From assembly GCA_009469585.1 (NCBI GenBank), contig SSXW01000014.1:1-64000 (forward strand): DNA of 64,000 bases, given 5' to 3'. The position numbers and the translations under genes were made by a program. The stretch is from Dechloromonas sp. Dech2017 (GTDB taxonomy: Bacteria > Pseudomonadota > Gammaproteobacteria > Burkholderiales > Rhodocyclaceae). The notes beneath the pieces are model-generated. The model searched no databases and was not told where the DNA came from. It saw only the letters and a list, made by a program, of their open reading frames with translations. This document shows positions 1-8,605 of the stretch, one piece after another (positions within the stretch are counted from its first letter, which is position 1; each line of letters opens with the position of its first letter).

Positions 1-17
1 GAGCCATCCGGCTTTTT
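1..17 (+). terminator. Partial rho-independent terminator at window edge
   Basis: A short AGCC-ATCC-GGCT stem is followed by six T residues. It looks like the end of an intrinsic terminator for a plus-strand gene that lies just outside the window. The stem is cut by the window edge, so its full length is unknown. Confidence 0.35.
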
Positions 18-124
18 TACGTCTGGATCCTATGCCCGTTGATGGCCGGCTTCAATTGCCGGCAAGCACGCAAGTCAGAATTCCGTTCCTTCGCCCCTGT
101 CTGAAATGGGTTATTCAGGACGGA

Positions 125-349
125 CTACTTCAACTCAGGATCCCACCAGACGGGCTGCGGGCCACCCATTGATGGATCCCACTGCGGAACCTTTCGATCC
201 GAGTCTCCATTCATGTACGCATACCCCTCATCGCAAGGATCCTCATAGGGATTCATGCAGACATCCCAGCCGTTACGCAGCTCGATCCCGCGAAGGATTT
301 GCCCCAAGGCATAAGCTTCCATAACGGTCATTGATGGGGTTTTATTCAT
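125..349 (-). CDS. Small hypothetical protein of the element
   Basis: This 74-aa frame is rich in Trp, Pro, Asp and Tyr and has no recognisable domain, signal peptide or membrane segment. The ATG at 349 is preferred because GGAG lies 5 nt upstream; a TTG 18 nt further upstream has no comparable site. It follows two other minus-strand genes (403-882 and 920-1405) and may be co-transcribed with them. Its function is unknown. It may be an accessory protein of the mobilization region, but nothing in the sequence shows that. Confidence 0.5.
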   Translation of the reverse strand: MNKTPSMTVMEAYALGQILRGIELRNGWDVCMNPYEDPCDEGYAYMNGDSDRKVPQWDPSMGGPQPVWWDPELK

Positions 350-402
350 ACACACTCCGATGTTCAAAATGGCTTTACCATATACTAATCGGCATTCAAT
401 AC

Positions 403-882
403 TCAGATCAAGAAATGCGGTGTTTTATCACCATATTTATTAACCAGATCGCGCCAAATTTCCGACCACCAACTAGCATCCGCATAATTAAAAATAAACT
501 GTTCAAGAGTATGGTGATCACGACACTTAATCGCCTCAAATTTAGAAAATGCAGAGGCTGCTCGCATAAATACTGCTAACTGAACACGGGCAGTGTGCTG
601 CGGATTTTCTGCAACTTCAAAAATAGATTTACGCGTCAGATCAAAAACCACCGGGTACCCCTCGACCATATCCCAAACATCTCTCTCGACACGCTGCAAA
701 ATCATCGGATTTATCCTGCTGACCCACTCGCTGCCCTCGGATAACAAGCTGTCTATTTCGACGACACTCAGCTGCGGCTTTATGCCTATCAGGAAGGCAG
801 CAAGCTGCCTGTCGTCGTAAGCATCCTCGGGATCGAGGCACTCATCCGGTATTTCAAAATAGTTATTGTCATAAAAAGCCAT
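403..882 (-). CDS. Hypothetical acidic protein of the element
   Basis: This 159-aa protein starts at the ATG at 882, which has a strong AAGGAGA site 6 nt upstream; the frame stays open to 951 but without such a site. The N-terminus is acidic and rich in Asp and Tyr. The rest looks like an alpha-helical soluble protein, with Trp residues near the C-terminus and no signal peptide or membrane span. I do not recognise the family. It sits 37 nt after the TraD-like gene, so the two are probably in one transcript reading away from the relaxase. Confidence 0.6.
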   Translation of the reverse strand: MAFYDNNYFEIPDECLDPEDAYDDRQLAAFLIGIKPQLSVVEIDSLLSEGSEWVSRINPMILQRVERDVWDMVEGYPVVFDLTRKSIFEVAENPQHTARVQLAVFMRAASAFSKFEAIKCRDHHTLEQFIFNYADASWWSEIWRDLVNKYGDKTPHFLI

Positions 883-919
883 ATCTTTGTCTCCTTCGTT
901 GTCATCGTAGATATTGAAT

Positions 920-1405
920 TCACTGATCACGATCCGTCTCCTTTTCCGCACCGATGGCTACGCCTTTGAGCGGGATATGGAAGCGTGGATTGCCTCTGTT
1001 CTCGTAATAGACACTGCGTAGTGACGCGCCATTTGAGCGCAGTTGCTGTAGATCGGTATCGTCTGCAATGGCCTTGAGGTCTTCATACACCCGGCGCATG
1101 GCGCCGATCAGGAGATCGGCATCGAGTGGCATGTCCGTGCTCGCTTCAGCACCCACAGCGCGCATCCTGACGCCGCCGAGACCGGCGATGTACGCGAGCC
1201 CACCAAGCAGCCGTTGCTCGCTCTCAATGCGCCGGCGCGACATCAAGCGCGCCAGTTTTTCCTGAGCGCTCTCCTCCTCCCGAAGCCTTTCACGCGCTTG
1301 TTGCGCTTGCTGCTGTAAGCGCCTGGCCCGCGTTTGCAGGCGCGCGATTTTTGAACCGCCGGGAACATTATTTTCCACCACTGGATTCTGATTAAATCTA
1401 TTCAT
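920..1405 (-). CDS. TraD-like mobilization accessory protein
   Basis: This 161-aa protein has a strongly basic, Gln/Arg/Glu-rich coiled coil at about residues 19-60, followed by a short conserved-looking segment with RLLGGLAYIAGLGG. Small TraD/TraC-type conjugal proteins encoded beside MobA/MobL relaxases have the same plan, a coiled coil running into a helix that ends in LGGL-x-AGL. It is divergent from the relaxase gene, which is the usual arrangement with oriT between them. AGGGG precedes the ATG by about 6 nt. The C-terminal half (residues 80-161) is unrecognised. The TraD assignment rests on pattern and context. Confidence 0.55.
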   Translation of the reverse strand: MNRFNQNPVVENNVPGGSKIARLQTRARRLQQQAQQARERLREEESAQEKLARLMSRRRIESEQRLLGGLAYIAGLGGVRMRAVGAEASTDMPLDADLLIGAMRRVYEDLKAIADDTDLQQLRSNGASLRSVYYENRGNPRFHIPLKGVAIGAEKETDRDQ

Positions 1406-1634
1406 TTACCGCCCCTGCAATATTCAATGAATTTAATATGACACACCCAAATAAATTATTCAAACAAAAACCCGGCATTAAAATTTGAATAATATTTTTT
1501 GGTACGCAAAAATATAAATGCATTCCGCCACCAATCATTTAATCGACCCAGGCGCAACTGATACATTCACTGCGTGAATGGTGCGCCAGGGGTATCCCCT
1601 GGACCCCAAAAACAATAATCATTCGGAGACAAAT
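1406..1634. other. Candidate oriT / divergent promoter region
   Basis: This AT-rich 229-bp gap separates the TraD-like gene from the divergent relaxase. Next to the relaxase it holds two small inverted repeats. ATTCAC-TGC-GTGAAT lies at 1565-1579, and CCAGGGG-TAT-CCCCTGG at 1586-1602. Relaxase genes of the MobA/MobL type commonly lie beside their own origin of transfer, and nic sites usually sit next to such an inverted repeat. The position is right, but I cannot identify the nic site from sequence alone. Confidence 0.45.
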
Positions 1635-2486
1635 ATGAGTACAAATAAAGAACCAAAAACCAAACCCGGCGCTATTTTTCATTTCACCATGAAAGTGCAT
1701 GGCCGCTCTGAAGGCACATGTGCCGTCCGCCTGTCGGCATACCGAGCGGGCGCACGGATCCGCTCGACGCTCACTGGGCGTACCTTCAACTACACACGCA
1801 AGACTGAGGTCGAATGGGCGCAGATATTTACCCCGCCTATCGCACCGGACTGGATGCGTGATCGGTCATCGCTGTGGAATGCGGCTGATCTGAGCGAGAC
1901 ACGCAAAGACGCTCAGCTTGCTCGCGAGATCGAAATTGCCCTGCCGCTCGCCCTCGACCGAACCCGGCAGGTCGACCTGCTGCGTGAGTGGATCGTCGAT
2001 GAACTGGTGACACGCGGCATGGTCGCCGACGCCTGTCTGCACGCCAAGGCGGGGAACCCGCACTGCCACATTCTGATGACACTGCGCTCTGTCACCGGAG
2101 ACGGCTTCGGACTCAAAGAACGCGCATGGAATTCACCCAGTCTAGCGAGTGAATTGCGCGCGTCTTGGGCGCGCGCTGTAAATCGCCATTTGGAGAAGTC
2201 CGGCCTGGACATCCGCGTCGATCACCGCAGCTATGCTGAGCAGGGCATCGATCTAATTCCAACCGTTCATGTTGGCCGTCCTGGGCCATTTAACCGCGAG
2301 CGTGCGGCCAGCAAAGCCATCGCCAACGCCGCCATCTTGGCAGCCCGTTACCAGCCCTCACCAGCGCCGGCGCCGGCAAGGCTGCCGGCAACCACGCTGC
2401 TCAACCAGCGCCGGCGCCGCCTTCCCGCACACACCCAACCGACGCCGTCTCCATTCACCGGATTCAGGGGCAATCCGTCACCATAA
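1635..2486 (+). CDS. MobA/MobL-family relaxase
   Basis: This 283-aa protein would nick the origin of transfer and remain linked to the 5' end of the transferred strand. The metal-binding three-His motif is visible as HAKAGNPHCH (residues 136-145), and the likely catalytic Tyr lies in SAYRAG (residue 36). The family motif EQGID...PT-x-H-x-G follows at about residues 205-220. The ATG at 1635 has GGAG 6 nt upstream; an in-frame ATG at 1578 lies inside the candidate oriT and has no such site. The protein is just the relaxase domain plus a short Pro/Ala/Arg-rich tail, so the primase or helicase extension of longer MobA proteins is absent. The neighbouring DUF927 gene might supply that function. 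Confidence 0.85.
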   Translation: MSTNKEPKTKPGAIFHFTMKVHGRSEGTCAVRLSAYRAGARIRSTLTGRTFNYTRKTEVEWAQIFTPPIAPDWMRDRSSLWNAADLSETRKDAQLAREIEIALPLALDRTRQVDLLREWIVDELVTRGMVADACLHAKAGNPHCHILMTLRSVTGDGFGLKERAWNSPSLASELRASWARAVNRHLEKSGLDIRVDHRSYAEQGIDLIPTVHVGRPGPFNRERAASKAIANAAILAARYQPSPAPAPARLPATTLLNQRRRRLPAHTQPTPSPFTGFRGNPSP

Positions 2487-2488
2487 AG

Positions 2489-2545
2489 CACGGCCCACAA
2501 GTTAAACGAGGCACCCCGCAGGGTGCCCCGTTGAACATGGCCGTG
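2489..2545. terminator. Nested hairpin between convergent genes
   Basis: The relaxase and the primase-helicase converge here. An inner stem GGCACCC-CGCA-GGGTGCC (2510-2527) is flanked by further pairing AACG/CGTT and then by outer arms CACGGCC and GGCCGTG. There is no long T tract on either side, so this may be a bidirectional terminator that needs Rho, or simply a barrier between converging transcripts. Confidence 0.45.
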
Positions 2546-2553
2546 CCGGATGT

Positions 2554-5352
2554 TTAGTCATCCTTGTAGAGCACACTCTCGACTTTCTCAATATCGATGA
2601 CATAACAGTCGGGGCGGGCCAGCAAGATTCGGTGCGAGACCGTTTTCTTTTTCTTGGCACTTTTTACTACAAGGGCGTCGATAGACTCCAGTGCCTGCAC
2701 TGTTCTCGTCGTGTCGTAGGGCTTCATCATCTCTCCGAGCTTGCCCGGGATAACAAAGCAAAGACTGCCTTCAATCGATCCATACAACTCTGAGGGCACC
2801 GGAGACGGCGCAGGTCGATTGGTATTGACAAATTTACTCTGGCAGGCCGCCAGCTGGTCCATAAGCTTCTGCAAGATGCCGATCGTTTCACCTTGAGCGA
2901 ACTGGTCGGTATCCAGCTGTGCCATGTGCCTCACGATCATCCTGGTCATGCGCATGCTGAAATCCTCGATTTCATCGTCATCGTGTTTGAGCACGCACTT
3001 CAGAAACAGATCCATGGCTGCGAGGCAAAGCCCAAAGTGCTTGACCCGACGCATAATGTGCGGCGGAACAGCCTTGTCGATCTGACTGCGAATATCCTCG
3101 GTCCTTCGTTCCCAAATCGTCTGGATAGCCAGTGGATCTTTTGCCACCAGCGAAAGGATGCCACGGATCATTGGCTCGATAGCGTGACCGTAATTTGCAT
3201 CCAAGACCTTGACCAATTCCTCCGCATCTTCAGCGCTGTGGATGGTCGGCATCAGAGGATGGCCGGTCTGATCTGTCCGCAACTCAATCGCACGCACTTC
3301 CTGTCCGGCAAACTTTGTGCCGCGGACGAGCTGCTTCTCGCCGGTCGACAGCGCGACGAGACGAAACTGGCTGGCTTTGCGCTCCCTGACATCACGAGTG
3401 GCACGGATCTTCTCGCTGCCGTTGCCAATACTGTAGATGCTATCGACCAGACACTGCTCGTCAGCCATGCCGGCCTCATCCAGGAACATGCACATATCAT
3501 TGCGACCGACTGCCTTGCGCTCAATCCCGTTGGAGGTGGCTTTCCAGGTGTCGATCAATCGTTTCGGGTTACCCCAGGCCGAGGCAGCCGCTTTGAGCAC
3601 CGTCGTCTTGCCGCCGGACGATGCGCCGTAGAGATGCATGATGAAATTTTCGGAGCCAGCGCACCAGTATCGCAAGAGACCTGCCAGACCAGCAGCGAAA
3701 TACATCATGGCAACCGGCGCTGGCAAAATATGGGTGATGATCGCCCTCCGCCAGAGTTGTTCATCGCCGGCGACCGTGAGCGCTTGACGCAGGATGTCAT
3801 CTGATCCGGAGGGAATCGGAATGAGCGGCGCGTCAGGATCGTCTTCCCTGCTGACTGCGGTGGCGGTCACCACTTTTGAAGCCATGACGAATGCGGCTGC
3901 ATCTCCTTCACCGCGCCACCCACGCTGGCGAGTGCCTTGCGTAATGCGCACCAATCCCGCGCTGGGACCGTACTTTTGGCAATCGACCAGAAAGTTTTCG
4001 AGGTTGCTACGGTATTTACCTTCGACCATAGCGCCGCGGTTACCAAGAAGATCCTCTTTGGCCTGTGACAATTTCAACAGCTCGCAGCCACCAACAATGC
4101 GCTCCGGGTGTCGTTTGGTATGCGGTACGAAGCTCAGCTCATACAACGTATCGCCGTCTTCATCTGCCGAGTGGATTACCCGCGACAGCCACACCCGTGT
4201 CGAGCAAATCTCCTTTGTCACTACGGTTTTGACACCCTCGCTGTTCTCAACAACGGTGTCCTTGAAGATGCAGGAGGGACCGAAATTGTCTCGGGGAGAC
4301 AGATTCGGCACGGTGTAATACAAAGTACTCTCGGCAAATTTTCCATAGGGCAATCGATAGATAGGCGTGAGGCTTTGGGGTTGCATACCAAGCATTGATT
4401 TGATTGCGGCCCCCAGCTGAGCGGTGCCCCCGGGATACACCAGAAAGTCATCGAGACCCGTTTTGGCTGCACTGGCCTGCTCGGGCACTGGGAGATCCAT
4501 CTCGCGTGCCCAGTTGGTAGCTTGGAACAGCAGTGCGTCCTTGAGGCGCCGGCGGGCGCCACGCACCTGATATTTCTCGCGTGCATCGCTGTCAAAAACA
4601 ACCAGGCACTTGCGCTTGGTCGCCAATTCAGCCAAGCGCTTGAGGAGTGGCGTCGCCGGTGACATCGACTGGTGATTCGCCTTTTCAGTGCGGCGTGCCG
4701 TCGAGTCCGCCCACATGTCGACGCCGGCAATGGCCACACACGGGAAACCTTCCTGTACTGCCTTGGCCGCCTTCTTTTCCCCTTCGGTAATGATCAGATA
4801 GTCAGTCTTGGAATAGACGGCATCAAAGCCCGGTGGCACATATAGATGGGTATCAGCGTCGCGCACCGAAAGGTATTTTGGCTGCTGCGCGTTCCGCTGA
4901 TCCCAGAACATTTTCCAGCGTCGTGCCACCACATTGCCATCACGATCAAAGTACGGAATCACATACCCGCCAGCCCTGCCCCACGCCTCGGAGACGTACT
5001 CGTCTTCATTTTGATATACGGACTGACTGATGCTTGTGCCGGATGCGCTCTTGCACGCCATCGCGGAGATCATCTCTGGCGACAGTCCAGAGCGCTCGAG
5101 ATCCTGGCGATGACTCTCATACAAGGCTGAAGCTGATGCCTTCAGGTCTGCCGTGTTCAGGGGTTGGGAAGGTGCAGACTCGGGCTCGGCAACCGCCTCA
5201 TCCAGGCTGTCGAACTCGTCTTGGTCATCGCACTCATCGAAATATTCGTGCGTATCGACGAAATATTCGTTCGGCAGGTCGCCGATAGTTGGGGAAGAAG
5301 TTTCAAAAAAATGCCCCACATGCGGGGGCTGCGGGGTATTGCAATTGGTCAT
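2554..5352 (-). CDS. TOPRIM-like/DUF927 primase-helicase
   Basis: This 932-aa protein looks like the replication protein of the element. An acidic N-terminus (about 1-65) precedes a TOPRIM-like segment (DUF3854 type) with IITEGEKKA at 187-195 and VVFDSDA at 251-257, the Glu and Asp-x-Asp pattern of primase metal sites. A DUF927 helicase domain follows, with Walker A GASSGGKT at 576-583 and a Walker B-like MCMFLDEAG around 620-628. Such fusions typically synthesise primers and unwind DNA for plasmids and integrative elements. The TGTCGG repeat cluster lies upstream of its start, as expected for an origin next to a replication gene. No strong Shine-Dalgarno site precedes the ATG. The domain names come from motif reading and are not verified by a search. 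Confidence 0.75.
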   Translation of the reverse strand: MTNCNTPQPPHVGHFFETSSPTIGDLPNEYFVDTHEYFDECDDQDEFDSLDEAVAEPESAPSQPLNTADLKASASALYESHRQDLERSGLSPEMISAMACKSASGTSISQSVYQNEDEYVSEAWGRAGGYVIPYFDRDGNVVARRWKMFWDQRNAQQPKYLSVRDADTHLYVPPGFDAVYSKTDYLIITEGEKKAAKAVQEGFPCVAIAGVDMWADSTARRTEKANHQSMSPATPLLKRLAELATKRKCLVVFDSDAREKYQVRGARRRLKDALLFQATNWAREMDLPVPEQASAAKTGLDDFLVYPGGTAQLGAAIKSMLGMQPQSLTPIYRLPYGKFAESTLYYTVPNLSPRDNFGPSCIFKDTVVENSEGVKTVVTKEICSTRVWLSRVIHSADEDGDTLYELSFVPHTKRHPERIVGGCELLKLSQAKEDLLGNRGAMVEGKYRSNLENFLVDCQKYGPSAGLVRITQGTRQRGWRGEGDAAAFVMASKVVTATAVSREDDPDAPLIPIPSGSDDILRQALTVAGDEQLWRRAIITHILPAPVAMMYFAAGLAGLLRYWCAGSENFIMHLYGASSGGKTTVLKAAASAWGNPKRLIDTWKATSNGIERKAVGRNDMCMFLDEAGMADEQCLVDSIYSIGNGSEKIRATRDVRERKASQFRLVALSTGEKQLVRGTKFAGQEVRAIELRTDQTGHPLMPTIHSAEDAEELVKVLDANYGHAIEPMIRGILSLVAKDPLAIQTIWERRTEDIRSQIDKAVPPHIMRRVKHFGLCLAAMDLFLKCVLKHDDDEIEDFSMRMTRMIVRHMAQLDTDQFAQGETIGILQKLMDQLAACQSKFVNTNRPAPSPVPSELYGSIEGSLCFVIPGKLGEMMKPYDTTRTVQALESIDALVVKSAKKKKTVSHRILLARPDCYVIDIEKVESVLYKDD

Positions 5353-5985
5353 GATGATATTTCGCTTTCTTTACATAGGCACTGCTCCTGTAGCCGCGAC
5401 CGATTTATTCAATCGGTGCGCACTGTTTCATCGTCAATTTCGACGACTTGGCGCCATCATAAAGCGAAATAACGTATATGTAAAGCTTACAATTACCCTT
5501 GATTTTGTATTTTACACGTTTAGACGTAAAAAGCAAGCCCCCGTGTAAAACTTTGCACATCCCAGAAACCCGCACCAGGACTGGATCTCAGCGTCATTTT
5601 TGTTGCCGGACAAAATTTTTCAAAAAATTTTTCCGATCTGAGCACCAATACCCGCTTCAGACAGCGTGTCGGTGCCGTCGGCGCCCTGTCGGTTACTTGT
5701 CGGGCATCGAAAAACACCGGAAACCCTTGTGCCAAGGCGCTTTCAGAGATTGTCGGTGATGTCGGTGGCAAAAATGTACGAAAATGGAAAAGCAAAGAAG
5801 AGCTTGGGAAAGGCATCAGGAATGTTCCTTTCTATCTTTCTCTTCTCTCTATTGAATTCCATACCGACAATACCGACAAACCGCTGGAACCCTCTACTGG
5901 TGAGGAATCAGGTGTCGGTGTTGTGTCGGCAGTGTCGGTGGGTCGGCGAATCTCGGAATGAAAAATTCACGCAGCCCTTGAATGT
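5353..5985. other. Non-coding region: promoter and TGTCGG repeats
   Basis: No convincing gene lies in these 633 bp. The half near the primase-helicase is AT-rich and holds TGTAA-AGC-TTACA (5479-5491) and TTTTAC...GTAAAA (5510-5531), which could be operators for that gene. The other half contains the TGTCGG repeat cluster annotated separately. Short open frames here have no ribosome-binding sites and Ser/Thr/Arg-rich, non-protein-like translations. The best reading is a replication-origin and control region. Confidence 0.5.
5667..5940. repeat. Iteron-like TGTCGG repeat cluster
   Basis: The hexamer TGTCGG, usually followed by TG, occurs in direct orientation at 5667, 5687, 5698, 5751, 5760, 5913, 5924 and 5933, and as ACCGACA at 5863 and 5872. 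That is ten copies within about 275 bp. Spacing is 9-11 bp within local groups (5687/5698, 5751/5760, 5863/5872, 5913/5924/5933) and irregular between them. Repeats with about one helical turn between copies resemble replication-initiator iterons or a multi-site operator. The location between the primase-helicase and the AAA+ gene module suits either role. Confidence 0.55.
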
Positions 5986-6432
5986 CTAATGCGTATCGCA
6001 GGATGCTCGCAAAACCTGCCGACGCTCCAGCACCGCGGCCACAAGAGCAGTGATATCGGCACCTGGATCGATCCTCAGCGCCTCGATGACAGCAATGATA
6101 GGTAACGCGCCCAAGCGCCGGTCGATTTGTGACGTGACGTCAGAAATGCAGCTTTGGACGAAAGGATCTTCGAGATATTTCTCCAGTGTGCCAAGGTGTC
6201 GAATCTGCATCCTGCGATGTAGAAAAACCGGCCGACCGATGACGCCATCCACACCGTCCAACTCAAACCCAACGCTTGCCCTAATTCCAGGGGCCACAGC
6301 CATCGGCTGCGTGATCAGGATCTGCTGACGCCCATCAGGATGCTCGATTGCGACATAGCCGGGCTCGACCTTGATCAGGATGGATTTAAGGTCGATGTCA
6401 CCGCCCGGTGTTCCCGTTTCATGGCTTTTCAT
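5986..6432 (-). CDS. Hypothetical protein coupled to AAA+ ATPase
   Basis: This 148-aa protein overlaps the end of the AAA+ gene by 4 nt (ATGA), so the two are translationally coupled. The N-terminal half looks beta-rich (ILIKVEPGYVAIEHPDG). The C-terminal half looks helical, with Asp and Ile repeats. There is no signal peptide or membrane span. The close coupling suggests it works with the ATPase, perhaps as an adaptor, but I do not recognise the family. Confidence 0.6.
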   Translation of the reverse strand: MKSHETGTPGGDIDLKSILIKVEPGYVAIEHPDGRQQILITQPMAVAPGIRASVGFELDGVDGVIGRPVFLHRRMQIRHLGTLEKYLEDPFVQSCISDVTSQIDRRLGALPIIAVIEALRIDPGADITALVAAVLERRQVLRASCDTH

Positions 6433-7832
6433 GCGGCAATCTCCTGGACGAAGCCAATCTGGCGCCTACGCGGTACAGCATTTTTGTTCTTGAAATGGCC
6501 TGGCGTAAGGCGTACCGAGCTGCGGTTGGGCGCGTCAGCGTAGCTGCCAACGGCTCCCTCCATTGCCTCTTCAAGCGCTCGGCGGATTTCACGGGGTGGC
6601 ATGCCGGATTCGGCGAGGTGGTCGACCACCTCGCCGGCCAGGGCGGGTGCGAACAGGCCACCGTAGGGCAGCTCACCAACCAGTGCCTCGTACAGCGAAT
6701 GCAACAACCCATTTCGGTAGTCCGCCGGCGTCGGCTGGCCGATATCAAAAATTTCCATCCGGCTGAGAAGGTAATCAGGGATTTTTTCGATGTCGTTCGC
6801 CGTAAAAATCCAGCTCACATACCGCACGCAAATCGGTACAGTGTCGCCTACGTACGCGTCAATGAGATTTGCATTTTGCGGCTCGATGCACAGAAGCTGA
6901 TCGAAAAAACCACCGCTGCTTCCGCTGTCCGCGCTGCGGATTTGACCACCAGCTTTGTCGAGCTCGTCGATCAAAATTACCGGATTTCCGCATCCTGGCT
7001 CGTCATTTCCAGATGGCGATTTACCCAAGGCTTTTGCGATCGCACCAACTGTTGCACCACGCCACGGGGGACCAAGGCCCGTCAGTTTCAGGATGTCATG
7101 CGACGTTGCAATCTGGAAAAAATCGACACCGAGACAGTTAGCCAAGGCACGCGAAAAAGTCGTCTTGCCTGTCCCGGGCCCGCCTTTCAGCAGGATTGGC
7201 GGAATCTGCGCCCAACTGCCCGCGACAGCGCGCGCATGCAACGCGGACTGGACACGATCGATTACGGCGGCGCAATGCGGAAATTTGAGCCGCAGCGCAC
7301 GAATTTTCTCGAGCTGCCGAACAGTGACACGCCGTAGCTCACGATGCCGACCGATAGTCGGCAGCATCTTGAGCAGGCCGCCACCGGCCCCGCCGCCTTG
7401 GTCAGTCGGCAGGCGCTGGACTTCATCGATCCGAGTCAGCATTTTGTCGAGATCGACCAGGCGCACGAGAATTTGGCGGCCAGACCACCATGGGATGCCG
7501 CTGGTCTTGGGGTCAATCTGGCGTAGGGTCATTACCGGTGGCGGTAGATCATCAGATGACGAAGGTGCCACGCCACTGTGGTCTTGCGTAGTATGTTCGC
7601 CGGTCGCACGGCCCAGCCGATCACGCTCACGCTGTGCTACGACGCGCTTCACGATCATCGCGTAACCTTGCTTGTTGCCGGGCTGCACATCCTCAGTTAA
7701 TACGCCGAGAATCGCCATCCTGACATATTCAATCTCAAGTCCAGCAACAATGAAAAAAGCTGCTGCATCCGGGTGCTTTTTGAAGAACTCATCGATTCCA
7801 ATTCGAGCAAGATTTTGTTCCCTATTCATCAT
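6429..7832 (-). CDS. AAA+ ATPase, Lon-like motor domain
   Basis: This 467-aa protein has a poorly recognisable N-terminal region (1-180) and one AAA+ module. Walker A is GGPGTGKT at 217-224, Walker B is VILIDE at 285-290 and continues into LDKA, and a sensor-like segment WIFTANDIEKIP is followed by LLSRMEIF. The spacing and the FPHCAAVID lead-in resemble the Lon/ClpX-type ATPase core, but there is no Ser-Lys protease dyad or protease domain, so it is a stand-alone remodelling ATPase. The start has GGAGGAGAGCG just upstream and overlaps the metallophosphoesterase gene by 11 nt. The substrate is unknown; a role in replication-complex remodelling or defence is conjecture. Confidence 0.75.
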   Translation of the reverse strand: MMNREQNLARIGIDEFFKKHPDAAAFFIVAGLEIEYVRMAILGVLTEDVQPGNKQGYAMIVKRVVAQRERDRLGRATGEHTTQDHSGVAPSSSDDLPPPVMTLRQIDPKTSGIPWWSGRQILVRLVDLDKMLTRIDEVQRLPTDQGGGAGGGLLKMLPTIGRHRELRRVTVRQLEKIRALRLKFPHCAAVIDRVQSALHARAVAGSWAQIPPILLKGGPGTGKTTFSRALANCLGVDFFQIATSHDILKLTGLGPPWRGATVGAIAKALGKSPSGNDEPGCGNPVILIDELDKAGGQIRSADSGSSGGFFDQLLCIEPQNANLIDAYVGDTVPICVRYVSWIFTANDIEKIPDYLLSRMEIFDIGQPTPADYRNGLLHSLYEALVGELPYGGLFAPALAGEVVDHLAESGMPPREIRRALEEAMEGAVGSYADAPNRSSVRLTPGHFKNKNAVPRRRQIGFVQEIAA

Positions 7833-8604
7833 CGCTCTCCTCCCAGAGCACGCACTTGTCTCGGTCGTAATCGCCGGGGCGGATCACCGTGACCATGCCA
7901 TCGACACCAAGTGCAGTGATACCGCGGAAACCCACGGCATATGCCTGGAATCCCAACTCGGTGAAGTGATCAGCATAGTCCGGTCGATCATGGTGGTGAC
8001 CATGGAAGACAAATTGGGCGCCAAGGCAACGCGCCAGGTTGCCGATGGCCTCCCAACCACGCCCGTCGTCACGACAATCGGGCGCTTCATGTGTCACCAG
8101 GATGTCCGCACGCAGACGTTCTAAGCCCGCAACACACGCGGGGAAAATCGAAATTTTGTGGCGGCGCTCGTCAGCCGTTTCGCTGATGCCCCAATCCTGA
8201 GGCGGACGCCGAGCAATCAGTTCTGCCCGCCAGTCGTCATAGCTTGCAAAGCGAGGCTCGTCCGGAGGGCTCCAGATTTTTTTCCGGAATACACCACCAA
8301 GGCCGGCAAGCCACCAGGGGCCAACCTGCGCAACCCGGCAATGCAGATTACGGTCAGCCAGTTCGCTGGCGACAAGGTTGTTCCACGACGCATTGTCGTC
8401 GCCGTCATGATTGCCCGGGATCCAGAAAATCTCCGTCAGCCCGCGGATTTCATGAAGCTCGATGTGCAGCGGACGCGGTGCGTCGATGTCACCCAGCAAG
8501 ATGATCGCGGCCGGGGCCTGCCCAGTTGCATCGGCACTCAGGACATGCTCGACAACATGGCCAAGGTCGCCGTGCGTATCCCCACAAAGCCAGATATCCC
8601 CCAT
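7822..8604 (-). CDS. Calcineurin-like metallophosphoesterase
   Basis: This 260-aa soluble protein carries the dinuclear-metal signature of the calcineurin-type superfamily: GDTHGD (8-13), GDID (38-41), GNHD (64-67), THE (171-173) and HGHHH (201-205). All metal ligands look intact, so hydrolysis of a phosphomonoester or phosphodiester is likely; the substrate cannot be read. It lies between the DUF6876-like gene (1 nt away) and the AAA+ gene (overlapping), so the three form one operon. Repair, nucleotide signalling and protein dephosphorylation are all possible. Confidence 0.8.
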   Translation of the reverse strand: MGDIWLCGDTHGDLGHVVEHVLSADATGQAPAAIILLGDIDAPRPLHIELHEIRGLTEIFWIPGNHDGDDNASWNNLVASELADRNLHCRVAQVGPWWLAGLGGVFRKKIWSPPDEPRFASYDDWRAELIARRPPQDWGISETADERRHKISIFPACVAGLERLRADILVTHEAPDCRDDGRGWEAIGNLARCLGAQFVFHGHHHDRPDYADHFTELGFQAYAVGFRGITALGVDGMVTVIRPGDYDRDKCVLWEESDDE

Positions 8605-8605
8605 A

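Noticed and set aside
120..340. Repeated GGATCC sites near the left edge
   Set aside because: They are short palindromes without regular spacing and fall inside a small coding frame; likely chance.
5499..5816. Short open frames in the TGTCGG region
   Set aside because: They have no ribosome-binding sites, low-complexity Ser/Arg/Thr-rich products, and run through the repeats on both strands.
5667..5940. CRISPR array
   Set aside because: The repeats are only 6-8 bp, occur in both orientations and have no unique spacers of constant length.
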